A stretch of 64,000 nucleotides of DNA from Platerodrilus igneus (GCA_036346225.1 JARFIW010000113.1:25361-89360); one strand, 5' to 3'. Positions 1 through 11,709 are shown, numbered from the stretch's first letter. Notes: generated from the sequence alone by a model not told the origin. Numbers and translations are program-made.

Positions 1-600
1 CGAAAAGGAACATCATGGACTGTGAAAATATCAACGGCAGAGAAAATAAAAGCATTAGCTGTAAAAGAATCAACCGTACAGAGAGAAACACAATCAGTGA
101 ACACTTCATTTACGTTGGATAAAGGGGCAGAAGCAGATAAAATTTTATCGACTTTAGACAACGGAACAGAATCGAGTAGATCTTCAACAACATTAGATAA
201 AAAAAAGAATCAAACAGAATTTTTTCAACATGAAGTAAAAGAAATTCGTAACATTGGAAAAAGAAGTAAAAGCAATTATATCTTCATCGAGAGTAAATGG
301 AGGAACAGGAACTTCTTCAACAGTAGATAAAGGGACATCGGCTAGAACTTCCTCGACCTTAGATAAAAAGAACAGAAGCAAGTAGAATTTTGTCAGCATG
401 AGATAAAAAAGTACAATCAAGAATTTCGTCAATATTAGAGAAATGAGTAAGAGCAGGTAACGTTGGATCAAAGTCCGATAAAGAAGTAGAATCAAGTAAG
501 ACTTACTCTATGTTAGACAATAGAGTAGAAACAGGCAAAACTTCAGCCACAATAGGAACGGCATTCTCGACAACAGTAGCGACAGGCATTAACGATATCG
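1..600. repeat. 39-bp (13-codon) degenerate tandem repeat region, LTR-element internal part, copy A
   Basis: A motif of the form ttagataaa...agcaagtagaat recurs about every 39 bases, so both strands read as 13-residue periodic peptides. On the + strand the units look like S-T-L-D-K-G-T-E-A-S-R-I-S; on the - strand they look like L-S-N-V-D-E-I-L-x-D-S-V-P. The minus reading has fewer stops and continues into the 503-724 minus frame. The same region recurs at 40240-40850 and 45911-46500. It belongs to the internal part of the LTR element whose LTR follows at about 1185. I cannot assign a protein family. Coding status is unproven because the periodicity alone keeps several frames open. Confidence 0.6.
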
Positions 601-1184
601 GTTTATTAATATTGAAAGATCCGTACCCCTGAAACAGGGCCGTCATACACGTGAAATAGTCAGTAATGATTTTTGCTGAATCCTGCTGTCTATTGCAGAT
701 ATCATCAAACGGTCTTATTCCCACATCAGTTATTTTGTATACGAATAAAAGAAATAGTGGGAAATAACTAAATAGAAACTAGAAATAGAGCGCCAGCATT
801 TTAAAGGACTAGAATTATTGGCGAAAACACTAGTCCAGTAATTCGGAGAGAAACAAAAATTAAGGAAACTGCTATGTAATATAAAAAATACCAAGAAAAC
901 AAATTAATAAGATTTCAAAAGTAACGCCGAAAATCCAAAACTGGTTTCACGGAGGATATTGTCGGGACGAACGTTGAGTATAGGATATCAAGGACGAACG
1001 TAAAGAGAAAAGAATAAGCAGTATCAGGTCGACAAAAGCGGGTAATGTAGGAAATTAGGCAGTACAAAAAAAATCGGGCCTGAAGTAAAGCAAAATAAAA
1101 TCGGAGCAAAAGCTAAGCAAAACAAAATTGAGCCAAACGTTAAGCAACACACAACCGGGGCTCCACGTCAGGGCGTCAAAATTT

Positions 1185-2558
1185 ATATTACGTACCTAAA
1201 CATAACCAAAAGGGCGTAGAAATTTATAAGGTTGAGAAACGCACGGGTCTGATAGATAGAGGAATCCCGATTAAAGTGAGGACCCGCACTAATCACAATT
1301 ACAAAAAAAATGGAACCAAAGAAACGTAGAAATATCAGGCTAACTACCAAACGCGGAGACTGGGGGAATTCACATAAATACCAAAAAGCACATCGCCAAC
1401 GTATTTGTATTAACAAAAAGAATAAATAAAGGATTCTATACAAACAAGCAAAAGAAGTAAACTAAGTGCTACTATTTAAAAGCAAACAATTATATTATTC
1501 GAACAATTTAGTAAGTTAGATACGAAGTGAGCATCTCGTATTTTAAATAAAAAACTAATCAGTAAAAAAAATAAACGTGTGAGAGCATTTAATAAACATT
1601 TTTAAAATTGTACATAATACCTGTTGAAAAATAAACTAATCAGTAAAGAAAATAAAACTTGTGCGCTTTTTTGACAAGCATGTTTAAAAATGACACATCC
1701 CACCTCTAGAGCGATTCTAATATCGATTCGCAGCAACAAACAATAGTTCTACAGTTTCAAGTCTCTTTTCACGTAACTACACCAAACGCTGAATAAGAAT
1801 AATCCCTTGATATACACAAAAAGGAAACAAGTCATATACCTGCACGTGTCGGAATACTTAGCTTGCACACCATCGGAAGAGAATCAGCACAGCGTCGCCA
1901 TGGTAGTCTGGAACCATTTACCCTGTTACCATAACAGCACCAGCAATCTACAGGTAAAAGCAGTTGGTCTGGGGCAAAGAACAGTCGGCCTACATAAAAC
2001 AATTTGGTCCACAGTTAAGAGTTAAAAGAAAATCTTATTAGGATGGGTAATCGCGGAAGAACTTACCGATGATGCACCCAAAATATCCACTACTTGTCGA
2101 ACAAAAAAGCGTTGATCGCATTGAAGTACTAGGACGAGTAATGTAGAAAAATACCTCAAAGTACGAGCTGCAGAATCAAAGTAAAATTCGTTTAATAACT
2201 TGAATTCTATATTCCATCCACGTGTTATCAACAATACAAATGTAATTAGAAACTCGACACAAGCTTTATCAGTAAAGTATGATCCATTATTGCAACGAGT
2301 CTATAAGTTGGTGTAGTATAGAAAGTAATTATGCTCTATCGGAATATGTATCAAGCCGAGGACACTTAAAACAAGGTACTGACTATGTAACTTATAGCTG
2401 AAACTTTGGGTTTAAACGAAATTATAATAGAACGTACTTATTGTAGGAAGGGTTAATATATAAAGGGTTGTTTGAGTATTAAAAGCAAAATCTTTGTGAA
2501 TGAGGTAAGGAAATAAAAACGGCACTGTTTAATACATCGTCGGAAGGCCAACGTAACA
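1185..2558 (-). repeat. Candidate LTR (copy A) of the tandem LTR retrotransposon
   Basis: About 1.37 kb homologous to 37081-38481, 42725-44041 and 47092-48467. Read on the minus strand it begins TGTTACG, a usual TG start. In the B and C copies the inner side of that end is preceded by a G-rich polypurine tract. At the other end lies a candidate primer-binding site at about 1153-1165. By its identity with copy D it is the 5' LTR of a minus-strand element whose body runs off the left edge of the window. The exact inner boundary is uncertain by about 20 bases, because no clean CA end is visible there. Confidence 0.7.
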
Positions 2559-4440
2559 AGATACTTAAAAAGGGTACTGATTAATTATTTTCTGTTAGCG
2601 GAGACTTAGTTGTATCACGTAAACCCTACGGAATGTTTTGAATAAATGTTATTTTTTCCGCAAGTTGGTTTTCTTTGTGTAACATGTTTGTTCTAAAAAT
2701 CTTGTAACGAAAGCATTCTCTCTTGGGGCTTATTTTTCTTCGTTTCTGACCCACACCACTCTATAACCTTTTAGCTAGAATGGCATTCACTCCTTTGGAT
2801 TTTTTTGATTTCTTGCGGTACTCGGTACGTGCTATTTTCTTTGCTATTACTACCTTCTATCTTATCTGAACGAATTATAGTAATAAAATTTGACATGCCC
2901 AACGTAGAGACCCGATTTTTGAAACCGTGTTTTTACTTAAGGTTTCTCCAATTTCCTTGTTTGGAAACCTCTATTCTTTACTTAATGTTTGGCTCCGATT
3001 TGAAAAACCTCACTTTTTACTTAACGTTTCTCGTCGTATTATGGAAAGATCTATTTTATTTAATGTTTGGCCCTGAATCTTTGTACACATCCCGTTCCAT
3101 TTCAATAAAAAATTTTGTTGTGTCCGTTTTATTGTTTCGTTAAATTGAGATTCTCTATAGAGTTTTGGTTTACGTCGAATTATCGAAATTTTCCTTTCGA
3201 AGATAATTTTAATGCTTCCCATCGAAAACCCGGACGCCGAATTTCTTTCTGCTCGCCGGTTTGTTTCTAGTACTTTTTTTCTTATTTAATTCTTTACCTT
3301 TTGTTGCAAGTTCCTCCTAATTTGTTTTATGGTTCGTTGTAATTTTTTGTTGATGTGAGTCCTTGTTGGTTTGCGGTTGCCAGTAACTGGTTATTTTTTA
3401 TTCTCTAGTTATTGTTATTCATGGTGGCACATTGACGACGCATTCATGTGAACAATTTGCGCGAAACAGAGCTGCAGTTTTTTGTATATATATTTTGTTT
3501 TTAATTATAAGTTCTTTCTTTTCCGTTGTATGTTTTGTTCTGAGTGTGAATGAGTGAATGTTTATATATTTTTCTATTTATTTCAGGTTTTTGTTACTTT
3601 AGCTATAGGTATAAGACCCTGCCCACTCGCCGCCTGAGCACGGACTTTCTTTGCCTTTCTTTCTCTTGATTTTTTTAATGTTATGTCAATGTACGTAGCA
3701 GAGTTAAAAATACAAACTAATTATTATTTTTTAAGCACAGATGTGTTTGAAGAACATTGTAAACAACTTTATTTTTATGGACTTTAGTCAACACTGACAT
3801 AAAAGGAACAATTTGATATAGACAAATTAGTGTATTGCCCGTGATTTTATTATATACTAATTGTAATTGGATAGATGTTTGTCTGAGGTCATAGATGGTT
3901 TTGGAATGGACGATGACTGTTGATTGTAAACATAAAGTCAATGTGTTCTAAAAATATAAAATAAGGAAATTTCGAAAAATTCCTCTACTCTTTTATCTTT
4001 GATATTATTTGGAATGATTCCAATAATTGCATAGAAAAAAAGTACAATTTTAAAGGATAGATACCTTAAGGAAATAATTGAACAGTTCTGCATGATGAAA
4101 ATTGAGATGAAGGGTATAAACGTGGTTGCAGAAACTGTTGGTTGTATTAGAAATGAAAACTTCAGAATATACATGAACTTATTTTACAGGCAGATTGTTA
4201 TAATCAGGTATTTCAAAAGACTTTTTGTAACAATTAGAATTATGAAAATTTGGCGTTTTTAATGATTCCTTCCAACAATTTATTTTAATTTTAAGAAGAA
4301 TTTCATGAATAGTTATGGTACTATTGAATATAATTTGTAGGTCAATCAACAAATTCATTAATGTTGAAGAATTTTTGAATACATTGGTAGAGAGAATTTC
4401 TTGCTTTTAAACTATAATTTGATGTGACAAAGAATTAATA
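2559..4440. other. T-rich spacer without recognisable genes; ~40-bp tandem repeat at 2925-3095
   Basis: This flank of the LTR element changes abruptly from A-rich to T-rich on the + strand after about 2620. Between 2925 and 3095 a motif (ttttacttaa[g/c/t]gttt) recurs near 2934, 2977, 3015 and 3056, giving a degenerate tandem repeat of about 40 bases. The open frames here are short and low-complexity and look like chance products. The duplicate lies at 48468-50360. A corrupted third copy of the 2855-3060 part is visible at 62740-62990. Confidence 0.6.
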
Positions 4441-5345
4441 TATGATAACTGTTAAGGTGTTTTAAAGTTTATGTTAAGGCGTGTTAAAGCAGCTTTTAGA
4501 GTTAACTTTTCAACATTCCTTATTTTCGCTACCTGCACCCTTCCATTCCTATATAGCGCAAGGTGCGGTATTGAACAGTGACAGTCACGAGAGTGTTGTT
4601 CAGACTTTTGGTTCGAACCGCAAGTGCACCCGTAATCAACAGAAGCGCGAATGCGGTGTTTTCATAGTGGGTGTGTGAAACAAAGCATTGCACATCATCA
4701 ATCAAACATCAATCATTCATTACAGTCCGCTATAAACATTTTGGAATGGTTCATGACATATGGTAATGTCATAGTAGCAGATAAGACAGTAAGTGCTAAT
4801 ATTAGTTTATTTACACGCTGTATATCGTACATTAATTGATCCTTCGTGCTCAGACCTTATCCTTCATGATGTTCAATTCTTGAAGTGTCTTTGCAATAAA
4901 TCCTAATCATTAATCGTATTTAATCCTCATTGTTTCATTACATTTTCGTGATTACCTTTGATAACTACTAATGTTTAGTGTAACTATAATTTTATTCATT
5001 CAGTCATAATTATATTCATTTAATTAAAGTTGAGGTATTTATTACAAAGCTTCAAAACGTTGGTATGTACAAAGATGCCCCTTGGATATAACGGAATATT
5101 GTAGAATAAATGCTAGTTTTATGTCCTATTTCGAAAGAATTCTTATGCAGGTAGCTTTTAAGGGTTGTGGTTTTAGAATTGCTTTGGCACCAGACACACA
5201 AATCACATCTGTTGCAAACATTTATATCCTGAGGTTTGAAAGCTTTTAAGAAAGTGAACATATTTTTACTGTTTGGTTTGGTTTTCAGGAAATTCTAGTC
5301 GGCAGATTTACAAGGTTTGGTTATTGGTATTTTAATTGAAGTCGT
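4440..5345 (+). promoter_or_regulatory. Candidate 5' LTR/leader region of the BEL/Pao element
   Basis: This ~0.9 kb lies immediately upstream of the BEL gag. It has a possible TATA element (ctatatagcgc, about 4549-4559) followed by a GC-richer transcribed-looking stretch. A consensus-like donor (ACAG|GTAAGTGC-type, around 4786) and a pyrimidine-rich acceptor (tttggttttcag, ending near 5289) could define a leader intron. No second copy of an LTR was found downstream of the truncated element, so LTR boundaries cannot be set. The duplicate is at about 50360-51263. Confidence 0.35.
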
Positions 5346-6135
5346 ATGACTCAATTTAGAATTTCTATGGATCGTCTAATATTAGACATGAAAGATGCTG
5401 TCAATAGGATTTCACAATTACTGGTCAGTACGGATAAATTGGAAAAGACTCGTGAAAATTTGGTTGCAATAAAATTGTTTACAAAAGCCGCCACGGATAT
5501 CATACAAGAAGCTGATATGTCTTATCATGCATGTATTTTCGATGAAGAAAATGCAGAAAGCATTCAGGAAATTGGATCGCTTCGTGTCGAATTGGATAAA
5601 ATTCTATTGTCGATTAAAATTTGTAATGCTCAGTTTGAAAGCATGTTTGAGTCATCGGACATTAAACCTCAACATTCATTTGAAAATAGGTCTGGATCGC
5701 CTACTGGTCTTAGTGGTGTTGCAAATATCAGATTGCCGCGTGTATCAATAAGTAAATTCACTGGAAAGTTTTGTGATTTTAACACTTATCATAGTATGTT
5801 TAAGAATTTAGTTTATGATAACCAGAATTTACTACCCATTGAAAAATATTTCTTCTTACTGGACTCTCTTGATTCAAATTCGAAAAATCTTATTCGTCAT
5901 TTGGCTGTCACAAATGAAAATTTTGAAACTGCTTATTCAATTATCGTTCAGCGTTACGAGTGTCGTCGTTTATTGGCAAAACATACCTTTCAGCGTTAGA
6001 AAATATTTCTAAAGCTCAATCTAACTCACATGTAGAATTAAGAGAATTACTGAATTGCTTTGTAGAAAATTTGGCTGGTTTGCGTCAAATGAAAATTGAT
6101 TTGTTGATTTGATTCTTTTCAATATGTTATCAAAA
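5346..6135 (+). pseudogene. BEL/Pao gag, N-terminal part (copy 1)
   Basis: The frame opens at ATG 5346 (MTQFRISMDRL) and reads 217 residues before a frameshift near 5985, where this copy has one A fewer than copy 2. The segment with the motif LPRVSISKFTGKFCDF, then a tract ending in a YECRRLLAK-type sequence, is typical of the BEL/Pao gag core that forms the particle. The frame shifts again near 6110 (TTGATTTGATTC), and that shift is shared with copy 2. The start is chosen because it is the first in-frame ATG after the candidate leader acceptor. Confidence 0.8.
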
Positions 6136-6136
6136 A

Positions 6137-6720
6137 TTGGAGGTCGATTTGCTTAAAACGTTCGAGTTGGAAAATATTCAGGATATTCCAACATTCGAAC
6201 AATTGAAATCGTTTGTTGAAAAGCACTGTAAGGCACTAGAAATCAGCAGTATGGTGCTAGCAGATAAACATCTCAAATCATCAAGTAAGAATGTGGACTG
6301 GGAAAAACGCCCTAATGCGGGTTCAAAATCACAATCTCATACGTCTTTAGTGACTACGTCAAAGATAAATAAATGCTTGTTGTGTGATGCGACACATTAT
6401 TTATATCAGTATAAAGTGTTTCTTGGGAGGTCACCCCAGGAACGTTATGCTTTTGTTAAAGGAAAAGGGTTGTGCATTAATTGTTGCATGGACTCACATC
6501 ATGCTAGAAATTGTAAATCAAAGAAGTTGTGCAAAAGGTGTTCAAAACCCCACAATACTTTGCTGCATTTTGGAAACTCAGCAGTACAGACTGAGGATGT
6601 CACTTCTTCTGTGTCTGTGGTTTCACCATCAACAGTTTTATCGTCTTCTTCAGCTCCTCAATTGGAAGCTAGCTACACTGCCAGTAGTAGTTTATTTTCG
6701 GCACGATTGTCAAATACGGT
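6137..6720 (+). pseudogene. BEL/Pao gag C-terminal zinc-knuckle region (copy 1)
   Basis: This continues gag after the shared frame change. Residues in the order C-L-L-C...H-x-L-Y, then C-x2-C...H-x4-C in CINCCMDSHHARNC, then C-x2-C...H in CKRCSKPHNTLLH form the Cys/His-rich array characteristic of BEL/Pao gag, which in the family binds RNA. A Ser/Thr-rich linker (about 6600-6700) leads into the protease without a stop, so gag and pol are fused here, as is common in this superfamily. Confidence 0.82.
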
Positions 6721-8119
6721 CACCTTGTTAGCTACGACTAAAGTATCCGTTTATGATGGGTTTGGAAGAGTTCAAACTGTAAGAGCTGTATTGGATAATG
6801 GCAGCATGGAGAGTTTCATGACTGACTTATGTCGTCAACGTTTGGCTTTGAATAAATCAAAAGTTTCAGTAAAGGTGGAAGGACTGGGACTATCGGCTGC
6901 TCAGGTTTCAGGTACATTGTCATGTAAAATTCGTCCTAGAAGACAAAGAAACCCTCAATATGATGTGGATGTTTTGTTCTCCCGGAGATTTGTGGAAAAT
7001 TACCTACGGTACAGTTACCATCAAATAATTGGTCGCATACGTCTGACTTAAACTTAGCTGACGAAGATTTTGATAAACCCGGCAAAATAGATATGTTGCT
7101 AGGGGCAAATATTTTCGCTCATATTTTGATGAATGAATCTCGTGTGGGTTCGTTGGATAAACCTGTCGCTATAAAGACAACATTGGGTTGGATACTGACA
7201 GGAAAACTTGTTTCTCCTGCTTCTTCATGCACCTCGTTATGTGCTATAGTGGAACCATTGGATTCTAATATACGTCGCTTTTGGGAACTAGAAAACATTC
7301 CAGACTCGTCGAGGGTGAGCTCGGCGGAAGAAGCGCGCGAAAGGCATTTTGTTGAGACTCGTGCTAGAGAGGAGGGTGGTCGTTTTGTGGTCCGGTTGCC
7401 GTTCAAAGGCCCAGAGCCTGTTTTGTCGATTCTCGGAGATCGCCATTCATAGATTTCTTTCATTGGAGCGACGTTTGGAAAAAGATTCTCATTTATATAA
7501 TTCATATCGTGAATTTATGCAAGATTACATTGAGAGTGGTCATATGACACTTTGTTCAAAATTGGGTCAAAAATCAATAGATGGTGTGTCAGAATACTAC
7601 ATACCTCATCATGCCGTTGTCAAACCAGAGAGCGCAACAACCAAACTCAGAGTGGTTTTTGATGCTTCGGCTTCTGCGCCTATTGGTGGTTTGTTAAATG
7701 AACATTTGTTAGTTGGTCCTCCGTTGCAGAAAGACATTATGGTTTTGTTGCTGCACTTTCGTCAACATGCTGTGGTATTCACTGCTGACATCAAACAGAT
7801 CTATAGGCAAGTTTTGGTTGCGCCAGATCATCGTCAATATAAAAAAATAATTTGGAGATTTAATTCTTCGGATCCTATCAGGGATTATCGGTTGAACACC
7901 GTCACTTATGGAATGACCTCGTCTCCATTTCTAGCATTGAGGGTCATTCAGGAATTAGCTCAAGTGGAGTCAGCCACATTTCCGCGTGCTGCTGAGGTGT
8001 TGGCATCAGATACTTACGTTGACGATGTTGTGAGTGGTTGTGCTTCTGTGGAGGAAGCAAAACGTTTAATTTTCGAATTAAGTCAAATTTGTGCAGCAGG
8101 AGGTTTTACGTTGCGTAAA
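6720..8119 (+). pseudogene. BEL/Pao protease and reverse transcriptase (copy 1)
   Basis: The protease carries AVLDNGSMESF near 6790. The usual Asp-Ser-Gly triad reads Asp-Asn-Gly, an unusual change present in both copies. A frameshift at about 6975 and another at about 7427 split the region. The reverse transcriptase follows with LRVVFDASASAPI (about 7650), FTADIKQIYRQV (about 7780), the catalytic YVDD at 8015-8026, and GGFTLRK. At the poly-A run near 7840 this copy keeps the frame (KKIIWRF) while copy 2 loses it. The segment ends at TAG 8119, where a Trp codon is expected after LRK. Confidence 0.85.
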
Positions 8120-8122
8120 TAG

Positions 8123-8830
8123 AACAGCAACGTCAGCAAGGTTCTTGAAGGATTACCAGAATCGTCTTGTTATCCGACAACTTCTAGTTTTGAAGATTCA
8201 AATAATTTGTCACAAAAGATTTTAGGTTTGCAGTGGAAACCCATAGGGGATTATTTCTTTTATCACGTTAATCCTATTTCAAAGGATTGTACGAAGCGCA
8301 GTATGGTGTCTGAAGTAGCCAGAATTTTCGATCCGTTGGGGCTACTTACTCCTTTAGTATTTTTTGCCAAACATTTAATCCAATATTTGTGGATATTGGG
8401 TTTGGATTGGGACGAAAGTCCTCCATTAAATATTGTATCAAAATGGAAAAATTATTTGGAACAATTGTCAGAATTATCGAAACTCGAGATCCCTCGATGG
8501 ATTTTATGTGTTGATTACAAAAGTATACAGGTTCACGGTTTCTGTGATGCTTCGGAAGCAGGCTATGCAGCCACTGTTTATTTTCGAGTCGTCGACACAG
8601 TTGGAAACATTAAAGCTTCATTGGTGTGTGCCAAATCTCCTACTAATCGCATTTCTTTGCCTCGTTTGGAGTTATGTGGTGCACTACTGTTATCAAATTT
8701 GGTAGATTTTGTTCGGACTACTTACAAAACACAATTGTCGTTCGATAGTATTTATGCCTGATGCGATTCAACCGTTGCACTCGCAATGGATAGAATTTTT
8801 GTCCAAGTTGTGGAAAACTTTAAAATTACA
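8123..8830 (+). pseudogene. BEL/Pao connection domain and truncated RNase H (copy 1)
   Basis: After the TAG stop the frame continues with ILGLQWKP, then the ARIFDPLGLLTPL motif and the RNase H start VHGFCDASEAGYAA (about 8530-8575), then SLPRLELCGALLL. These are conserved BEL/Pao landmarks. A TGA at about 8759 replaces the Trp of the expected W-x-DST motif (CDSTVAL follows). Similarity ends within about 70 bases, so the C-terminal RNase H and the integrase are absent. The neighbour is the converging Gypsy element. Confidence 0.8.
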
Positions 8831-8971
8831 GTATGAAATGCATGTCTTTTTTATGAAATGTACACTTACATTTTCTGGATTCGACATATACATTTACTAC
8901 GATGGTCATGTGCAACTGGTTGTTTTATAGTTCATTTAGTTATAAATATGTAACTTTTGTTTTAATTAGAT

Positions 8972-9235
8972 TGTTATAGAATTTCTACTTTTGGTTAATT
9001 ATGCAGAGGGTGGCTTCAGTTAAGGTGATATAGAGCCAAACAGTGTTACCAAAAAGAGTTATATAAGCACGCGGACTAGTCTCGGGGTCTATTCCTACGG
9101 AGGCATGAGATGGGGAGGTCTTTTATTAATTAACTTGTCTTTATAAAATTTTAGGGCGCCACTACGTCACAGACATAAACACCAAAAATAATCTCGTTAA
9201 GGAAAGACGTAGATAAACCTTAAGAGAATCAACTT
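8972..9235 (-). repeat. Gypsy 3' LTR (copy 1)
   Basis: 264 bases closely matching 24772-25034, and 54895-55159 in the second copy. On the minus strand the repeat starts around AGTTGATTCTC (a TG start is possible at TGATTC) and ends ...TATAACA. It contains the shared stretch with tatataagcacgcgg-type sequence and a cgtcttt tract. The integrase reading frame runs straight into it after ...RRRDISFKV, leaving no separate 3' untranslated segment. Confidence 0.85.
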
Positions 9236-10160
9236 TAAAAGATATGTCTCGTCTTCTCAAATTATATTGTTTACTGGAACGTTCATAAGCTAAACGTAAT
9301 TTTGCACAAACATCTTTAAATATTTTAAGTAGACCTAAACGATCTGAAACATACGAAGGACGACTATCAGGAACGACTTCAATATCTCCTTCAGGAGTAA
9401 CATCATCACCAAAAAATTTACCACTGACTGGAACATGCCTTCCGAAAACTACAAAAATTTGGAGAATAAGTCGTAGACTCATGCTTGGCGAAGTTCATTG
9501 CATATTGGATCCGTGGCAGCTTAAGATCCCACTAGTCATGCTCGTCAACATATGAACGGATAGCGGTACCAACAGTTCTATTGAACCTTTCTACGAAATT
9601 ACACTGGGGAGAATACACAGCAGTATACCAAATCTTTTGAACTTCATATTTGTCACACAGAGATTTGAAATTTTTCCCAGACAACTGAGGACCATTGTCA
9701 CAAATAATAAATTGCCGAACTCCATAAGTAAGAAAAACTTTTTTCTAAGAAACGTACAATGAAATGCGCTTTGGCATTTCTGAAGGGTTGCAATATGGTG
9801 AATTTCGAAAACCAATCTCCTACAACAAGCAACCATTTATGTCCTGCCTTGGAACGAGGGAATGGACTCATAAGATCTAGAGCAATAGTCTGAAAAGGGA
9901 ACCTCACTGGTTTCTCCTTTCCCATCATACCCATAGGACCCAAATTAGAAGATTTTTGCGCACCACATGTTAGACACTTGCAACAGAATCTCAACACATC
10001 TATGTTCATTTTAGGCCAGTAGTAATGTTCTTGTATTCGTGCCATAGTCTTTGAAAACCAAAATGGCCTGCTATAGCCAGGTCATGACATGAACGAATCA
10101 CTTCCTCCCGCTGTGACCTAGGGACGAGATGCTTCCATTCCACAATATTAGACGAAAGAG
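9236..10160 (-). pseudogene. Gypsy integrase (copy 1)
   Basis: Minus-strand fragments show the zinc-binding part (…CCKCLTCG at about 9955-9985), the first catalytic Asp in IALDLMSPFPRS (about 9880), the second Asp in a CDNGPQLSG motif (about 9690) and the Glu in a FVERFNRT motif (about 9580): a D,D-35-E core. At the first motif this copy has Ser where copy 2 has Gly. The frame breaks near 9730 and 10045. The C-terminal tail ends at YNLRRRDISFKV, where the LTR begins, so the expected GPY/F-type tail is missing. Confidence 0.82.
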
Positions 10161-10723
10161 GTAAATTAGAAGGTAAAATTTAAATACAAAATCATTTTCG
10201 ACTTTCCACTGTGGATAGTCTTCAGGCTTCAACAAAGTTTTTTCACGCAATGAGAGATACCATGGATCTAAATTATCTAAACTAACTTGAACTAAATTAA
10301 CAGTATCTTTTCCTACAGGAAGTGCTCTACTCAAACAATCTGGAACAACATTGAACTCCCCCTTTCTATGTACTAAATCAAAAGTGTGTTGCCTCAAACG
10401 AACATCCCACCTAGCTAATTTTCCAGTTGGGTTTTGGATATTATTCAACCACAGTAGCAAAAAGTGATTGGTGACGACAGTGAACCGGGCACCTTCTACC
10501 CAGGGACAAAATTTTTCTATGGCAAAATCACTGCGAGACACTCCTTCTCGGTAATTGAGTAGTTACGTTCAGTACGGCTAAGAGATTTACTTGCGTATGA
10601 GATTACACGCTCTTCATCACCAATTTTCTGAATAAGAACAGCACCTAAACCAGTATGACTAGCGTCACACTCTACTATAAACGGAACAGAATAATCACGC
10701 TGCGACAATAAAGGAGTAGACAC
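10161..10723 (-). pseudogene. Gypsy RNase H (copy 1)
   Basis: The sequence starts with SVPFIVECDASHTGLGAVL (catalytic Asp, about 10660) and continues with ISYASKSLSRTERNYSITEKECLAV (catalytic Glu, about 10550) and the TNHFLLLWL segment. This is the standard Gypsy RNase H that removes the RNA template. One base is missing near 10525 relative to copy 2, breaking one frame into two. Downstream VPDCLSRALP marks the RNase H/integrase junction. Confidence 0.85.
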
Positions 10724-11709
10724 TAAAGCTTGCTTAATTTGAACAAATGATGATTCGCTTCTGGGCTCCAGTTAATAACTTGGCCCTTCTTTTTCTTCTT
10801 AATTAAATCGTTTATAGGCGAAACTAAGGCAGAAAATTTTTTTATGAATCTATGATACCAGCTGCACATGCCGATGAAACGTTTTATCTCAGTCGTTGTT
10901 TTTGGACGAGGAAAATTAACCATGGCTAAAACCTTTTCTGGATCTGTTCTAAGAGAATTAGAACCTACTATATAACCTAAAAATTTCAAGTATTTTTAAA
11001 AATTCACATTTCTCTAAATTTATGGTGAGATTAGCATTCTTAAGACGTTCTTTACTTCACTCAATAACTCAACATGTTCTTCAAAAGACGACGAACAAAG
11101 GATGATATCATCCAGGTAGCAAAATACATTAGGCTCAAATTGAGGACCAAAAAATTGCGTCAATCAGACGTTGTTGCGTTTGCGCGCTATTTCTCAGCCC
11201 AAACGGTACAGTAACAAATTTATATTGACCTTTAGAGATGACGCTAAAACCAGTTTTTTCTTGAGCACTTTTGGAAAGAGGGATTTGCCAAAAAAAATCT
11301 TCCTCAGGTCCACGCTAGATATAAAATTTGCATTACGTAACGAATTAAGTATTCTAACTATGTTTGCCATCGGATAACTATCATGTTTCGTAATATCATT
11401 CAACATTCTCCCATCAAAACAAAGTCTATACTCGCCAGAAGATTTCTTTACTAGGAGCACTGGAGAATTCCAGGGGCTCTGGCACGGGTCAACTACTCCC
11501 AAACGTAACATCTCGTCTAACTCATCATTTAAAATTTTACTCATGTAAGGCGACATGACATAAGGCTTCCTTCTAATTGGTTTTGCATCGCCTGTATCAA
11601 TATCCATTACTATTTTATCCGTTGTACCCAATTTATCTACACTACTGATTTCCTTAAAGGAACTTACAACACGTTGGGCTTCTACTTTTCTGAGCATCTT
11701 AAAGGTCAT
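10724..11709 (-). pseudogene. Gypsy reverse transcriptase (copy 1)
   Basis: The frame starts near 11709 (MTFKMLRKVEAQ) and carries PIRRKPYVMSP, LDEMLRLGVVDPCQSPWNSPVLL and SGEYRLCFDGRMLN, then ISSVDLRK. After a break near 11300 comes the catalytic YLDDIIL (about 11100-11122), then FLGYIVG and the TEIKRFIGMCSWYHRFI connection motif. All are usual Gypsy RT landmarks. A second frame break around 11000 (short A run) is absent from copy 2. Confidence 0.86.

Larger units (their letters stand above)
5346..8930 (+). mobile_element. BEL/Pao LTR retrotransposon, 3'-truncated, copy 1
   Basis: The coding order is gag, zinc-knuckle region, aspartic protease, reverse transcriptase and the start of RNase H, as in BEL/Pao polyproteins. 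Most of RNase H and all of the integrase are missing, as is any 3' LTR. Coding similarity fades at about 8820 and the Gypsy 3' LTR starts at 8972. The reading frame breaks several times. Comparison with 51264-54850 shows that many breaks are homopolymer differences (about 5985, 6133, 6975, 7427). Three disruptions are shared by both copies: a frame change near 6110 and two Trp codons turned to stops near 8120 and 8760. The shared ones are therefore likely real decay. Confidence 0.9.

Noticed and set aside
22..330. 102-residue + strand frame as a real gene
   Set aside because: It is produced by the 39-bp repeat, is lost in the near-identical copy at 45911 through tiny indels, and has an equally open minus frame.
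2805..3143. 112-residue + frame in the T-rich spacer as a signal-peptide-bearing protein
   Set aside because: It runs through a ~40-bp tandem repeat, breaks in the duplicate at 48690 through T-run changes, and lacks recognisable motifs.
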